Shown: positions 1 through 5,726, numbered from the stretch's first letter. The stretch is DNA of 10,158 nt from Deferribacterales bacterium (GCA_025997275.1 BNUJ01000054.1:1-10158); one strand, 5' to 3'. Made by a program: numbers and translations. Notes: generated from the sequence alone by a model not told the origin.

Positions 1-12
1 GGTTTCAAGATA

Positions 13-188
13 CAGCTCCTGCCTAGCATATCTATCAACTAATCAATACTATACTAGGCAAGAGCCAATAAAGGAGCAAAAGTTTTACTTTGACTCGCGA
101 AACGTAGTAGAGCGAGTTTATTGCTCTGGTTTCTGTCAAGCATACCGCAGACATCAATAAAGCAGAGCAATAAGCTACGTGGCGTAGC
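13..188 (-). ncRNA. Putative structured RNA, possible retron-type msr-msd RNA
   Basis: Read on the minus strand, this stretch forms five helices in a row with almost no linker. H1 pairs 188-183 with 179-174 (6 bp, 3-nt loop). H2 pairs 173-163 with 128-118 (11 perfect bp). H3 pairs 117-112 with 98-93 (6 bp). H4 pairs 91-87 with 83-79 (5 bp, 3-nt loop). H5 pairs 67-50 with 30-13 (18 pairs, 19-nt loop). In H5 the four non-Watson-Crick positions (13/67, 14/66, 19/61, 27/53) are A-C mismatches on the plus strand but G-U pairs on the minus strand, so the minus strand is the likely RNA. It lies 60 bases downstream of the PRTase gene in the same direction, with no clear promoter or terminator between, so co-transcription is plausible. 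Short helices followed by a long hairpin resemble a retron RNA. However, no long a1/a2 pairing is seen: only a weak 6-pair match of 12-7 with 202-197, two of them G-U. The RNA may continue past base 1. A regulatory leader for a gene off the left edge is the main alternative. Confidence 0.42.
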
Positions 189-248
189 CTAAAAAATCTC
201 ACTTTGCCAAAGGAATGCTGGTTCCAACACTCCCAACAAAAGCAAACA

Positions 249-1469
249 CTAAAGCTTTATACCCCTATACGTGACAGGATAATACATTATATCATTTTTA
301 TCAACGTTTATTTTAGTTTTTCTATATATACATTTATCAAGCCAAAATTTACCCTGAACAGTGAGTTTATGTCTATCGTCAATAAAACCAACCTTGTACA
401 ACTTATCAAGATATTGTTTTGTCTGCTCTTTTGTAAGATTCATACGTTTATGCAAGCTTTCTGCCTTAACTCCTCTCAATAAGAGTGTCGCAACATAAAC
501 TAAATTCATATCCTTTTTTTCTCTTAAAGATTCGCATAATTTCAAAGCTTTCTTATATTGCTTGTTGTGCCATAATATTTCATTTAATCTGCTTCTATGT
601 TGCAAATCATCTGAAATATCGCGAATTATTTTATCGTTAGGAGAGCCAAATAAAGATGGAATCTTTCCTACTGGTTTCCACAAAATACTAGGAACATTAT
701 TTGGAATAGAGTTATAGAATATAACACTTGCAAAGGTTTCTTTATATCCACTATTTGCTTTATATTTTTTTAATATCTCTTTAAGTTCCTCTTTTAAGTC
801 TTCTGGAAAAAATGGTTGCTCTAAACACTTATATATCGTTCTGTGAGGATAGTTTCGCTTAATGCATTCCTCTCCTTTATTATAGACAACGTATGCCAAG
901 AAAGCTATCTCAATCTTTTTAAGGGATTCTAAACTTCTCAGTGACCTTAATATTTCTAATTTGGGTTGCTTAATAAAATTGTGTGTCCTAGTCCCAGAAG
1001 CAATTATATCATCAACAAAAATTACATTTTTAATGCCACAAGCCTTTAAGTGCTCTTTAGTTGGCTCTAAGTAAAATTTTTTGGAATATTTCTTACATAT
1101 TCCTTTTAAAATATTTCCGAGACTATCCTCACTTCCGTAAATGTTTTTATTGTCATTAGGGTGCTTTATTGTATAAAGACCAATTCTTGATTTAATTGTT
1201 TTATTAGTTTTGCGTTCATCAAATATTTGACATAGCTTAGTTTCAATACCGTCCCTGAATCGTTCATACGAAACAAACAACAAACAATCTAACATGATTG
1301 AAAGGGCATAACGGTCTTCAGTGTAAAAATTTTCTAGCCATTTTTTAGCTTCTGGGTGAGAAGATAAGTATGATTTTTCATAATTACTATCACTTAATGT
1401 ATTTATGGGCATTACATTACCTCTAACAAGAACTCCAATAAGCTTATCATGCATTTCTTCGTTAGTCAA
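249..1469 (-). CDS. Phosphoribosyltransferase-like protein with C-terminal winged helix (PRTase-CE type, putative defence effector)
   Basis: This 406-aa soluble protein has no signal peptide. Residues 149-161 (VIFVDDIIASGTR) match the PRPP-binding loop of type I phosphoribosyltransferases: hydrophobic strand, two acidic residues D153-D154, then S158-G159-T160. The N-terminal half (about 40-80, WLENFYTEDRYALSIMLDCL onward) is helical and resembles the PRTase-CE family described from prokaryotic conflict systems. Residues 323-383 look like a winged helix-turn-helix, ending in a basic tail. I recall PRTase plus winged-helix proteins as effectors of one retron class, and the structured RNA just downstream fits that, but no reverse transcriptase is in view. 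The start is uncertain. TTG at 1469 lies 2 bases past the vapC stop with no Shine-Dalgarno, which suggests coupling. ATG at 1454 would follow an extended -10 (TGATATAAG, 1471-1479) and give 401 aa. The gene is clearly A+T-richer than its neighbours, which suggests transfer. The family call is by motif only; substrate and activity are unknown. Confidence 0.72.
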   Translation of the reverse strand: MTNEEMHDKLIGVLVRGNVMPINTLSDSNYEKSYLSSHPEAKKWLENFYTEDRYALSIMLDCLLFVSYERFRDGIETKLCQIFDERKTNKTIKSRIGLYTIKHPNDNKNIYGSEDSLGNILKGICKKYSKKFYLEPTKEHLKACGIKNVIFVDDIIASGTRTHNFIKQPKLEILRSLRSLESLKKIEIAFLAYVVYNKGEECIKRNYPHRTIYKCLEQPFFPEDLKEELKEILKKYKANSGYKETFASVIFYNSIPNNVPSILWKPVGKIPSLFGSPNDKIIRDISDDLQHRSRLNEILWHNKQYKKALKLCESLREKKDMNLVYVATLLLRGVKAESLHKRMNLTKEQTKQYLDKLYKVGFIDDRHKLTVQGKFWLDKCIYRKTKINVDKNDIMYYPVTYRGIKL

Positions 1470-1471
1470 AC

Positions 1472-1888
1472 TTATATCAAACCATATATTTCAACATCAG
1501 GATAGTGTTTAACATTTCTAGTCCACAGCTTTATATTATTTGATATAGCTGTGGTGGCTATCATACAATCAATATCCCCAAGTGTTATGCCTTTAGCACG
1601 ATAGGTGCCACGTCTATCACCAGCGAGGGTGGCAACCGCCATACTTAGTGGCAGTATATTCATTGCGTTGATTAGGGTGTTGATAGCATCCCTTTCATGA
1701 AAACGTGCACCCGAAAACAGCTCATACACAGATAGCGGGCTTATACAAGCATATCCGTCAACAAGCAAAGGCTTTAAGGTATTGAACACCGCCCTATTCC
1801 CACGTAGATATTCTATCAACACATCAGTGTCAACTAAAATACGTTGATTAGGTTCTCCGTGCAAGTTCGCCCTCGCTACGCATAGCAT
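1472..1888 (-). CDS. vapC: PIN-domain toxin of VapC type
   Basis: A single PIN domain fills the protein (138 aa from the ATG). The order of conserved acids is typical of VapC ribonucleases: D20 and D22 in LVDTDVLIEYL, E56 in SVYELFSG, and D105/D107 in GDIDCMIATTAI, followed by LWTRNVKHYPDVEI near the end. The family cuts RNA, often tRNA, with Mg2+ held by the acids; the target here cannot be read. The ATG at 1888 overlaps the antitoxin by 41 bases. A TTG at 1864 is an alternative: it follows GAGGG by 5 bases, overlaps by only 17, and starts six residues before the first PIN strand, which is closer to the usual family N-terminus. Either way translation is coupled to the antitoxin. The stop lies 2 bases before the proposed start of the PRTase gene, so three genes may share one transcript. 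All the acids I expect are present, so it should be an active enzyme. Confidence 0.88.
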   Translation of the reverse strand: MLCVARANLHGEPNQRILVDTDVLIEYLRGNRAVFNTLKPLLVDGYACISPLSVYELFSGARFHERDAINTLINAMNILPLSMAVATLAGDRRGTYRAKGITLGDIDCMIATTAISNNIKLWTRNVKHYPDVEIYGLI

Positions 1889-2066
1889 TGACAGCAGTCA
1901 CTCCATCAATGTCGCTAGGAATTGCACCGAACACTCCAAGAGCTTTTTCAACATTAGCACGTTGAATGTAGTCAGTCAAGAGCATTGACACTAACCCGCT
2001 AAAGTTATGCTGTCCTTTGACCTGTGCATAAACATCATCAGCGATTGATATTGTTTTCTTTACCAC
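1848..2066 (-). CDS. Antitoxin partner of the PIN toxin (ribbon-helix-helix-like)
   Basis: This small 72-aa protein directly precedes and overlaps the VapC-type toxin, as an antitoxin should. Residues 1-35 (VKKTISIADDVYAQVK, then NFSGLVSMLLTDYI) have the pattern of a short beta strand followed by two helices of a ribbon-helix-helix DNA-binding domain. The rest, to about residue 72, would be the toxin-binding tail. The start codon is GTG, chosen because AGGGG (minus strand, 2073-2077) sits 6 bases upstream. Antitoxins of this type normally bind their own promoter with the toxin and repress it; a promoter is proposed at 2083-2111. The VapB name is not certain, since several antitoxin families pair with PIN toxins. 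Confidence 0.83.
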   Translation of the reverse strand: MVKKTISIADDVYAQVKGQHNFSGLVSMLLTDYIQRANVEKALGVFGAIPSDIDGVTAVNAMRSEGELARRT

Positions 2067-2082
2067 AATTCACCCCTACTCC

Positions 2083-2111
2083 ATAATAACATATTTTAGT
2101 ATGATTAGCAA
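2083..2111 (-). promoter_or_regulatory. Candidate sigma70-type promoter of the toxin-antitoxin unit
   Basis: On the minus strand TTGCTA (2106-2111) and TATTAT (2083-2088) are 17 bases apart, and the -10 box is preceded by TGT (extended -10). It would start transcription about 10 bases upstream of the antitoxin GTG, close to the ribosome binding site. The unit could also be read through from the DUF262 gene, because no terminator lies between them. Confidence 0.5.
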
Positions 2112-2138
2112 ATAAGAATTTGTCACAGGTTCATCCTC

Positions 2139-3386
2139 CTACCCCCTCACATACCCCTCAAACAGTTCTATTGATTGTTTCAGCCTCTCCCTTATTCCGC
2201 TTAACTTGTCGTCAGACTTTTGATGTGCGGTTAATTTCTCTAGTTGTCCTTTAAGTGTGAATGCCTTTGTAAAGTCAATGCGACAGCCCGCAAACAACAC
2301 CCAAAAGATAAGCCCGCACAGATAGGTTTCGGCAACTGCGCTATTATCAAACCTGTACCGACCTAAATTCTCCCCAAAAAGTGTCTTGAATGCAGATTCA
2401 AACTTAGGCATATTTTCCATATACCTGCTTGCCGCAAGTCCACGCTTGCCCTTTTCACTCTCAACAATATCAGACACGTAGTTCATAACATAAACATTGA
2501 GCTTATTTGCATAGCCCCTTGCTATTGCCGAATAGCTTGCTGAAGGAATATTCTTAATACTTTCTTTTTTAAGATAAGCATCATAAATGGGCGATACGAT
2601 TGCTAAATATCGTGCAAAATCAAGTTTTTCTTTGGCAACCATACAATATCGCAAAAAGTCAGGTTTGAAAAACTCAACGAGTTTCGGTCTTATCCAGTAG
2701 AATGCGGCACGTGTCTCCTCGTGAGAGAGTCCCACACTTGTCGTGTTTATATTGCGGAATATATTAGCGAACAGTTTCTTGCCGTCTTCGCTATTACCTG
2801 ATAATGTGTCTATGTAGGAGAAGCCTAGCTCGTGGTTAGCAAGAAAATCGTCATCCACCAGTTTAGAGATAGACGCTGCACTCTCAATAAGTTTCTTATC
2901 TACCTTGCCATCCTTGAAAGATGTCATACTTTCAATTCTGAAATACCCCTCCTTTTCAAGCTGTTTCCTAAGATTATCCACTGACGGATTTTTTAGAGTG
3001 TTATAGATTTTCTGAATGCTTTCAAATGTCCACTCTTTTGTTCCGCGCGTGTTAGCCACAATGTCCTCGTCATCTTCTTCAAGGATATTTCTGCCATCTT
3101 CCCACCAAAAGCCAAGATGAAATAGCAATATAGACGTTAGACGTTGTTGCCCATCAATAATGTATATGCCAGCTTCAACGTCTTGAGCCCCCGTAAACAT
3201 AGCATAAGTGACAGGCGGAATAAAAAGCCCCTCATTGATACTTTCAATCAACTTTTTAGACCTATCTAACGTCCAAACAAAACTTCTTTGATATTTAGGC
3301 AGTTTTAGGGCGTTAGCTCCCGTCAACATCATATTTACCCAAGTTTTAAGAGAATTACTGCCATAATGAGTCTCATATTTTTTCAT
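2139..3386 (-). CDS. DUF262 (GmrSD N-terminal-like) protein, putative defence function
   Basis: This 415-aa soluble protein carries the two DUF262 hallmarks: LPKYQRSFVW (29-38; Y32, Q33, R34) and IIDGQQRLTS (76-85; D78, G79, Q80, Q81, R82). DUF262 has a ParB/sulfiredoxin-like fold. In the restriction enzyme GmrSD and in BrxU/SspE-type proteins, the DGQQR motif takes part in nucleotide binding and nuclease control. Those proteins usually also carry a DUF1524 HNH nuclease domain. I see no HNH-like His/Asn pattern here, and the protein ends early with a helical C-terminal half, so it is a DUF262-only form. The ATG at 3386 follows GGGAGA by 8 bases. It is the first gene of the minus-strand accessory block, with the toxin-antitoxin pair 72 bases downstream. 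A strong promoter and a palindrome sit upstream. A role in defence against foreign DNA is inferred from family and neighbours only. Confidence 0.85.
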   Translation of the reverse strand: MKKYETHYGSNSLKTWVNMMLTGANALKLPKYQRSFVWTLDRSKKLIESINEGLFIPPVTYAMFTGAQDVEAGIYIIDGQQRLTSILLFHLGFWWEDGRNILEEDDEDIVANTRGTKEWTFESIQKIYNTLKNPSVDNLRKQLEKEGYFRIESMTSFKDGKVDKKLIESAASISKLVDDDFLANHELGFSYIDTLSGNSEDGKKLFANIFRNINTTSVGLSHEETRAAFYWIRPKLVEFFKPDFLRYCMVAKEKLDFARYLAIVSPIYDAYLKKESIKNIPSASYSAIARGYANKLNVYVMNYVSDIVESEKGKRGLAASRYMENMPKFESAFKTLFGENLGRYRFDNSAVAETYLCGLIFWVLFAGCRIDFTKAFTLKGQLEKLTAHQKSDDKLSGIRERLKQSIELFEGYVRG

Positions 3387-3405
3387 CTTGTCTCTCCCAA
3401 AAGAC

Positions 3406-3417
3406 GTTAATATTAAC
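3406..3417. promoter_or_regulatory. Perfect 12-bp palindrome, candidate operator of the DUF262 gene
   Basis: GTTAATATTAAC reads the same on both strands. It lies directly downstream of the DUF262 -10 box, so it covers the predicted transcription start. A dimeric repressor bound here would block initiation. It is too short and lacks a loop, so it is not a terminator. Confidence 0.4.
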
Positions 3418-3419
3418 CC

Positions 3420-3448
3420 CTTATAGCACTAAACTGAACGTCCGTCAA
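3420..3448 (-). promoter_or_regulatory. Promoter of the DUF262 gene
   Basis: On the minus strand TTGACG (3443-3448) and TATAAG (3420-3425) are 17 bases apart, and TGC precedes the -10 (extended -10). Transcription would start near 3413, leaving a leader of about 27 bases with the ribosome binding site. Confidence 0.65.
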
Positions 3449-3470
3449 GGCGACTATAAAACACTTACTC

Positions 3471-3500
3471 TTGACACCCCCCTCCATTCGTTGCTATTAT
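3471..3500 (+). promoter_or_regulatory. Promoter of purB, giving a leaderless mRNA
   Basis: A perfect TTGACA (3471-3476) is 18 bases from TATTAT (3495-3500), which is preceded by TGC. Only 6 bases separate the -10 from the ATG at 3507, so the transcript should begin at or next to the start codon. There is no Shine-Dalgarno. Confidence 0.7.
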
Positions 3501-3506
3501 TTAGCT

Positions 3507-4940
3507 ATGTCGCACGATAGATATGAAACGCCGCTTGCTGAGCGATATGCCAGCAAAGAGATGCTCGCTCTGTTCTCGCCTGATAAGAAGTTCTCCACTT
3601 GGCGCAAACTATGGATTGCCCTTGCTGAGGCGGAAAAAGAGCTTGGACTACCCATTGCGGACGGGCAAATCGCCGAAATGCGGGCTAACATTCTGCCCAT
3701 AGACTACGACTATGCTAGGGAGATGGAGCGCAAGTTTCGCCACGATGTTATGGCGCATGTCCACACATTCGGCAAGGCAGCCCCAAGTGCAATGCCGATT
3801 ATCCACCTTGGGGCAACTAGTTGCTACGTAGGCGACAACGCCGACCTGATAATAATGCGTGAGGCACTTACACTAATCCGCGCAAAAATCGTCAACGTTC
3901 TATCTAACCTAAAAACGTTTGCCTTGCAATATAAATCGTTGCCAACATTGGGTTTCACACACTTTCAGCCCGCACAGCTCACCACAGTGGGGAAACGCGC
4001 TACACTCTGGATGGAAGATTTGCTGATAGACCTAGAAAGTATAAATTTTGTCATATCTAGCCTAATGTTTCGTGGCGCAAAGGGAACAACTGGCACACAA
4101 GCATCTTTTATGAGCCTATTTGACGGCAACCACGACAAGGTGAAAAGGCTTGACAGACTAACAGCTGAAAAGATGGGTTTTGAACGTATTCAGCCCGTCA
4201 CGGGGCAGACGTATAGCAGAAAACAAGACTCCAAAGTGCTTGCGGCACTTGCGGGTGTGGCGGAATCAGCCCATAAGTTCGGCACGGATGTGCGACTGCT
4301 AGCGCACCTAAAAGAGGTTGAAGAGCCTTTTGAGAAGGGGCAGATTGGCTCTAGTGCTATGGCGTATAAACGCAACCCTATGCGCTCGGAACGGATTTGC
4401 TCGCTGGCGCGCTTTGTCATAAGTCTTTCGGCTAACCCATACTACACGCACGCTACGCAGTGGTTTGAGCGAACGCTTGACGACTCCGCCAACCGCAGAA
4501 TGAGCATATCAGAGGCATTTTTGAGTGCTGATGCTATACTAGAATTGCTAATAAACATAACAGGCGGGCTTGTAGTCTATGACAAGATAATCGCTCGCAG
4601 GGTGGCAGAAGAACTGCCCTTTATGGCAACTGAAAATATAATAATGGAAGCTGTTAAAGCGGGTGCTGACAGGCAAGCTATGCACGAACGCGTGCGGATT
4701 GCGTCTATTAAGGCGGCGGATAACGTAAAACAGTTAGGCTTAAAGAATAATATGTTAGAGCTATTAGCAAACGACAAAGAGATTCCTTTATCGGCAGAAC
4801 GCATCCGTAAGCTACTGAACCCCCAAGACTACACCGGGCGCGCACCTGAACAGGTAGCGGAATTCATAGAGGAACATATAAACCCAGTATTAGACGAGTA
4901 TAGCACAGCACTGGGCAAGGTAGTTGATATTAAGGTGTAA
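3507..4940 (+). CDS. purB: Adenylosuccinate lyase
   Basis: This enzyme of purine synthesis splits SAICAR to AICAR and adenylosuccinate to AMP, releasing fumarate both times. It is cytoplasmic and belongs to the fumarase/aspartase superfamily. The 477-aa length is that of the long PurB type. Visible family marks are GFTHFQPAQ with the catalytic-site histidine H152, the early HLGATSCYVGDNAD segment, and the superfamily signature GSSAMAYKRNP (281-291) on the mobile active-site loop, followed by MRSERI. The open frame extends up to a TTG at 3471, but that TTG is the -35 box of the promoter. Family alignment (MSHDRYETPLAERYAS) and the promoter position both support ATG 3507. No Shine-Dalgarno is present. 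The stop TAA at 4938-4940 directly abuts the stop codon of the convergent permease gene. No other pur gene is nearby. Confidence 0.97.
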   Translation: MSHDRYETPLAERYASKEMLALFSPDKKFSTWRKLWIALAEAEKELGLPIADGQIAEMRANILPIDYDYAREMERKFRHDVMAHVHTFGKAAPSAMPIIHLGATSCYVGDNADLIIMREALTLIRAKIVNVLSNLKTFALQYKSLPTLGFTHFQPAQLTTVGKRATLWMEDLLIDLESINFVISSLMFRGAKGTTGTQASFMSLFDGNHDKVKRLDRLTAEKMGFERIQPVTGQTYSRKQDSKVLAALAGVAESAHKFGTDVRLLAHLKEVEEPFEKGQIGSSAMAYKRNPMRSERICSLARFVISLSANPYYTHATQWFERTLDDSANRRMSISEAFLSADAILELLINITGGLVVYDKIIARRVAEELPFMATENIIMEAVKAGADRQAMHERVRIASIKAADNVKQLGLKNNMLELLANDKEIPLSAERIRKLLNPQDYTGRAPEQVAEFIEEHINPVLDEYSTALGKVVDIKV

Positions 4941-5666
4941 TTAGTGTCTCACGTCTTTAGCCAGCGTGCGTTCCATACGTTCTTGAACGCGCGTCAAACC
5001 CATAACCAGTGCTAGGTAAATGAATGCGGTAATAAACAGTGGCATACTTTGAAACGTCCGCCCTTTGATGCCATCCGCAGCCTTTGTTAAATCACGCACT
5101 GCAATGTAGCCCGCAATAGATGTTTCCTTTAACAGCGAGATAAACTCATTGAATAGTGCGGGTAAAATATTCTTGACTGCTTGTGGCAGGATAATGATGC
5201 GCAACGTCTGCCAGCGTGTCATCCCTAGCGAGCACCCCGCCTCTGACTGTCCCTTGGGGATAGACATAAGCCCCGCACGGATAATCTCCGATATATACGC
5301 ACCCGAATTGATGCCGAAACCGAATATGCATGCCTCAAAGCCACCCTTGAAAGCAACCGTATAGAGGATTAACAACTGTATCATCAGCGGTGTGCCACGT
5401 ATACTAGTCGTATATACATTGCACAGCTTGCCTAATATGGTAAATATAATGCTAGGCGTATTTGCCTGCTTGTTGGTATAGTCTATATAGCGGACAAAAG
5501 CAACGAATGTGCCTACAAAAGAACCCATAAGGCAAGCGACAAGCGCAAGAATGATTGTATTGCCAAGTCCAGCAAGATACAGTTGCCAACGCTCATCAGC
5601 GATGACTGATACGAAAAACTTGTAGCGGAATGTAGCGACGTCTAAATCAGCCCAGTCATCAAACAT
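4941..5666 (-). CDS. Polar amino-acid ABC transporter permease (HisM/GlnP type)
   Basis: This 241-aa inner-membrane subunit of an amino-acid uptake ABC transporter has hydrophobic stretches at about 28-60, 74-107, 115-135 and 211-228. It has the EAA cytoplasmic loop that contacts the ATPase (142-160, EAGCSLGMTRWQTLRIIILP, then QAVKNILPALFNEF). GNTIILAL and SIRGTPLMIQLLI are typical of the His/Glu/Gln/Arg permease family. The start is ATG 5666, because AGGAG (minus strand, 5673-5677) is 6 bases away; the TTG at 5669 would be only 3 bases away. The ATPase and the binding protein are not next to it, so it is an orphan here, and the substrate cannot be told. The gene upstream on the same strand encodes an LPP20-like lipoprotein, not a binding protein. 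A terminator-like hairpin lies between them, only about 20 bases upstream of this start, so expression may depend on read-through. Confidence 0.93.
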   Translation of the reverse strand: MFDDWADLDVATFRYKFFVSVIADERWQLYLAGLGNTIILALVACLMGSFVGTFVAFVRYIDYTNKQANTPSIIFTILGKLCNVYTTSIRGTPLMIQLLILYTVAFKGGFEACIFGFGINSGAYISEIIRAGLMSIPKGQSEAGCSLGMTRWQTLRIIILPQAVKNILPALFNEFISLLKETSIAGYIAVRDLTKAADGIKGRTFQSMPLFITAFIYLALVMGLTRVQERMERTLAKDVRH

Positions 5667-5672
5667 CAAACA

Positions 5673-5677
5673 CTCCT
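5673..5677 (-). promoter_or_regulatory. Ribosome binding site that fixes the permease start
   Basis: AGGAG on the minus strand is 6 bases from ATG 5666 and 3 bases from TTG 5669. The ATG is therefore the better start. Confidence 0.7.
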
Positions 5678-5679
5678 AT

Positions 5680-5715
5680 AAGAAAAGAATCTCCCACCTA
5701 TCGGGGGGAGATTCT
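5680..5715 (-). terminator. Rho-independent terminator after the lipoprotein gene
   Basis: The 10-base arms 5686-5695 (AGAATCTCCC) and 5706-5715 (GGGAGATTCT) are perfectly complementary. The inside can pair further (CC with GG), leaving a small loop. On the minus strand the hairpin is followed by a T-rich run (TTTCTTA), and the lipoprotein stop lies 11 bases before it. On the plus strand no T run follows, so it works in one direction only. Because it sits just before the permease start, it may also act as an attenuator between the two genes. Confidence 0.8.
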
Positions 5716-5726
5716 CTATTTGGTCA

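Noticed and set aside
1..200. CRISPR array or integron attC site
   Set aside because: There are no direct repeats with regular spacers. The inverted repeats all differ from one another, and the core-site ends of attC (GTTRRRY/RYYYAAC) are not placed at the arms.
204..482. 92-aa open frame on the plus strand
   Set aside because: It lies opposite the end of the PRTase gene, has no ribosome binding site and no recognisable domain, and its composition only reflects the A+T-rich antisense strand.
3471..3506. 12-residue N-terminal extension of purB from TTG 3471
   Set aside because: The TTG is the start of a perfect TTGACA -35 box, the -10 follows at 3495, and PurB homology begins at ATG 3507.
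3497..4804. Minus-strand open frames of 67, 76 and 75 aa inside purB
   Set aside because: Antisense shadows of a well-supported gene, without ribosome binding sites or domains.
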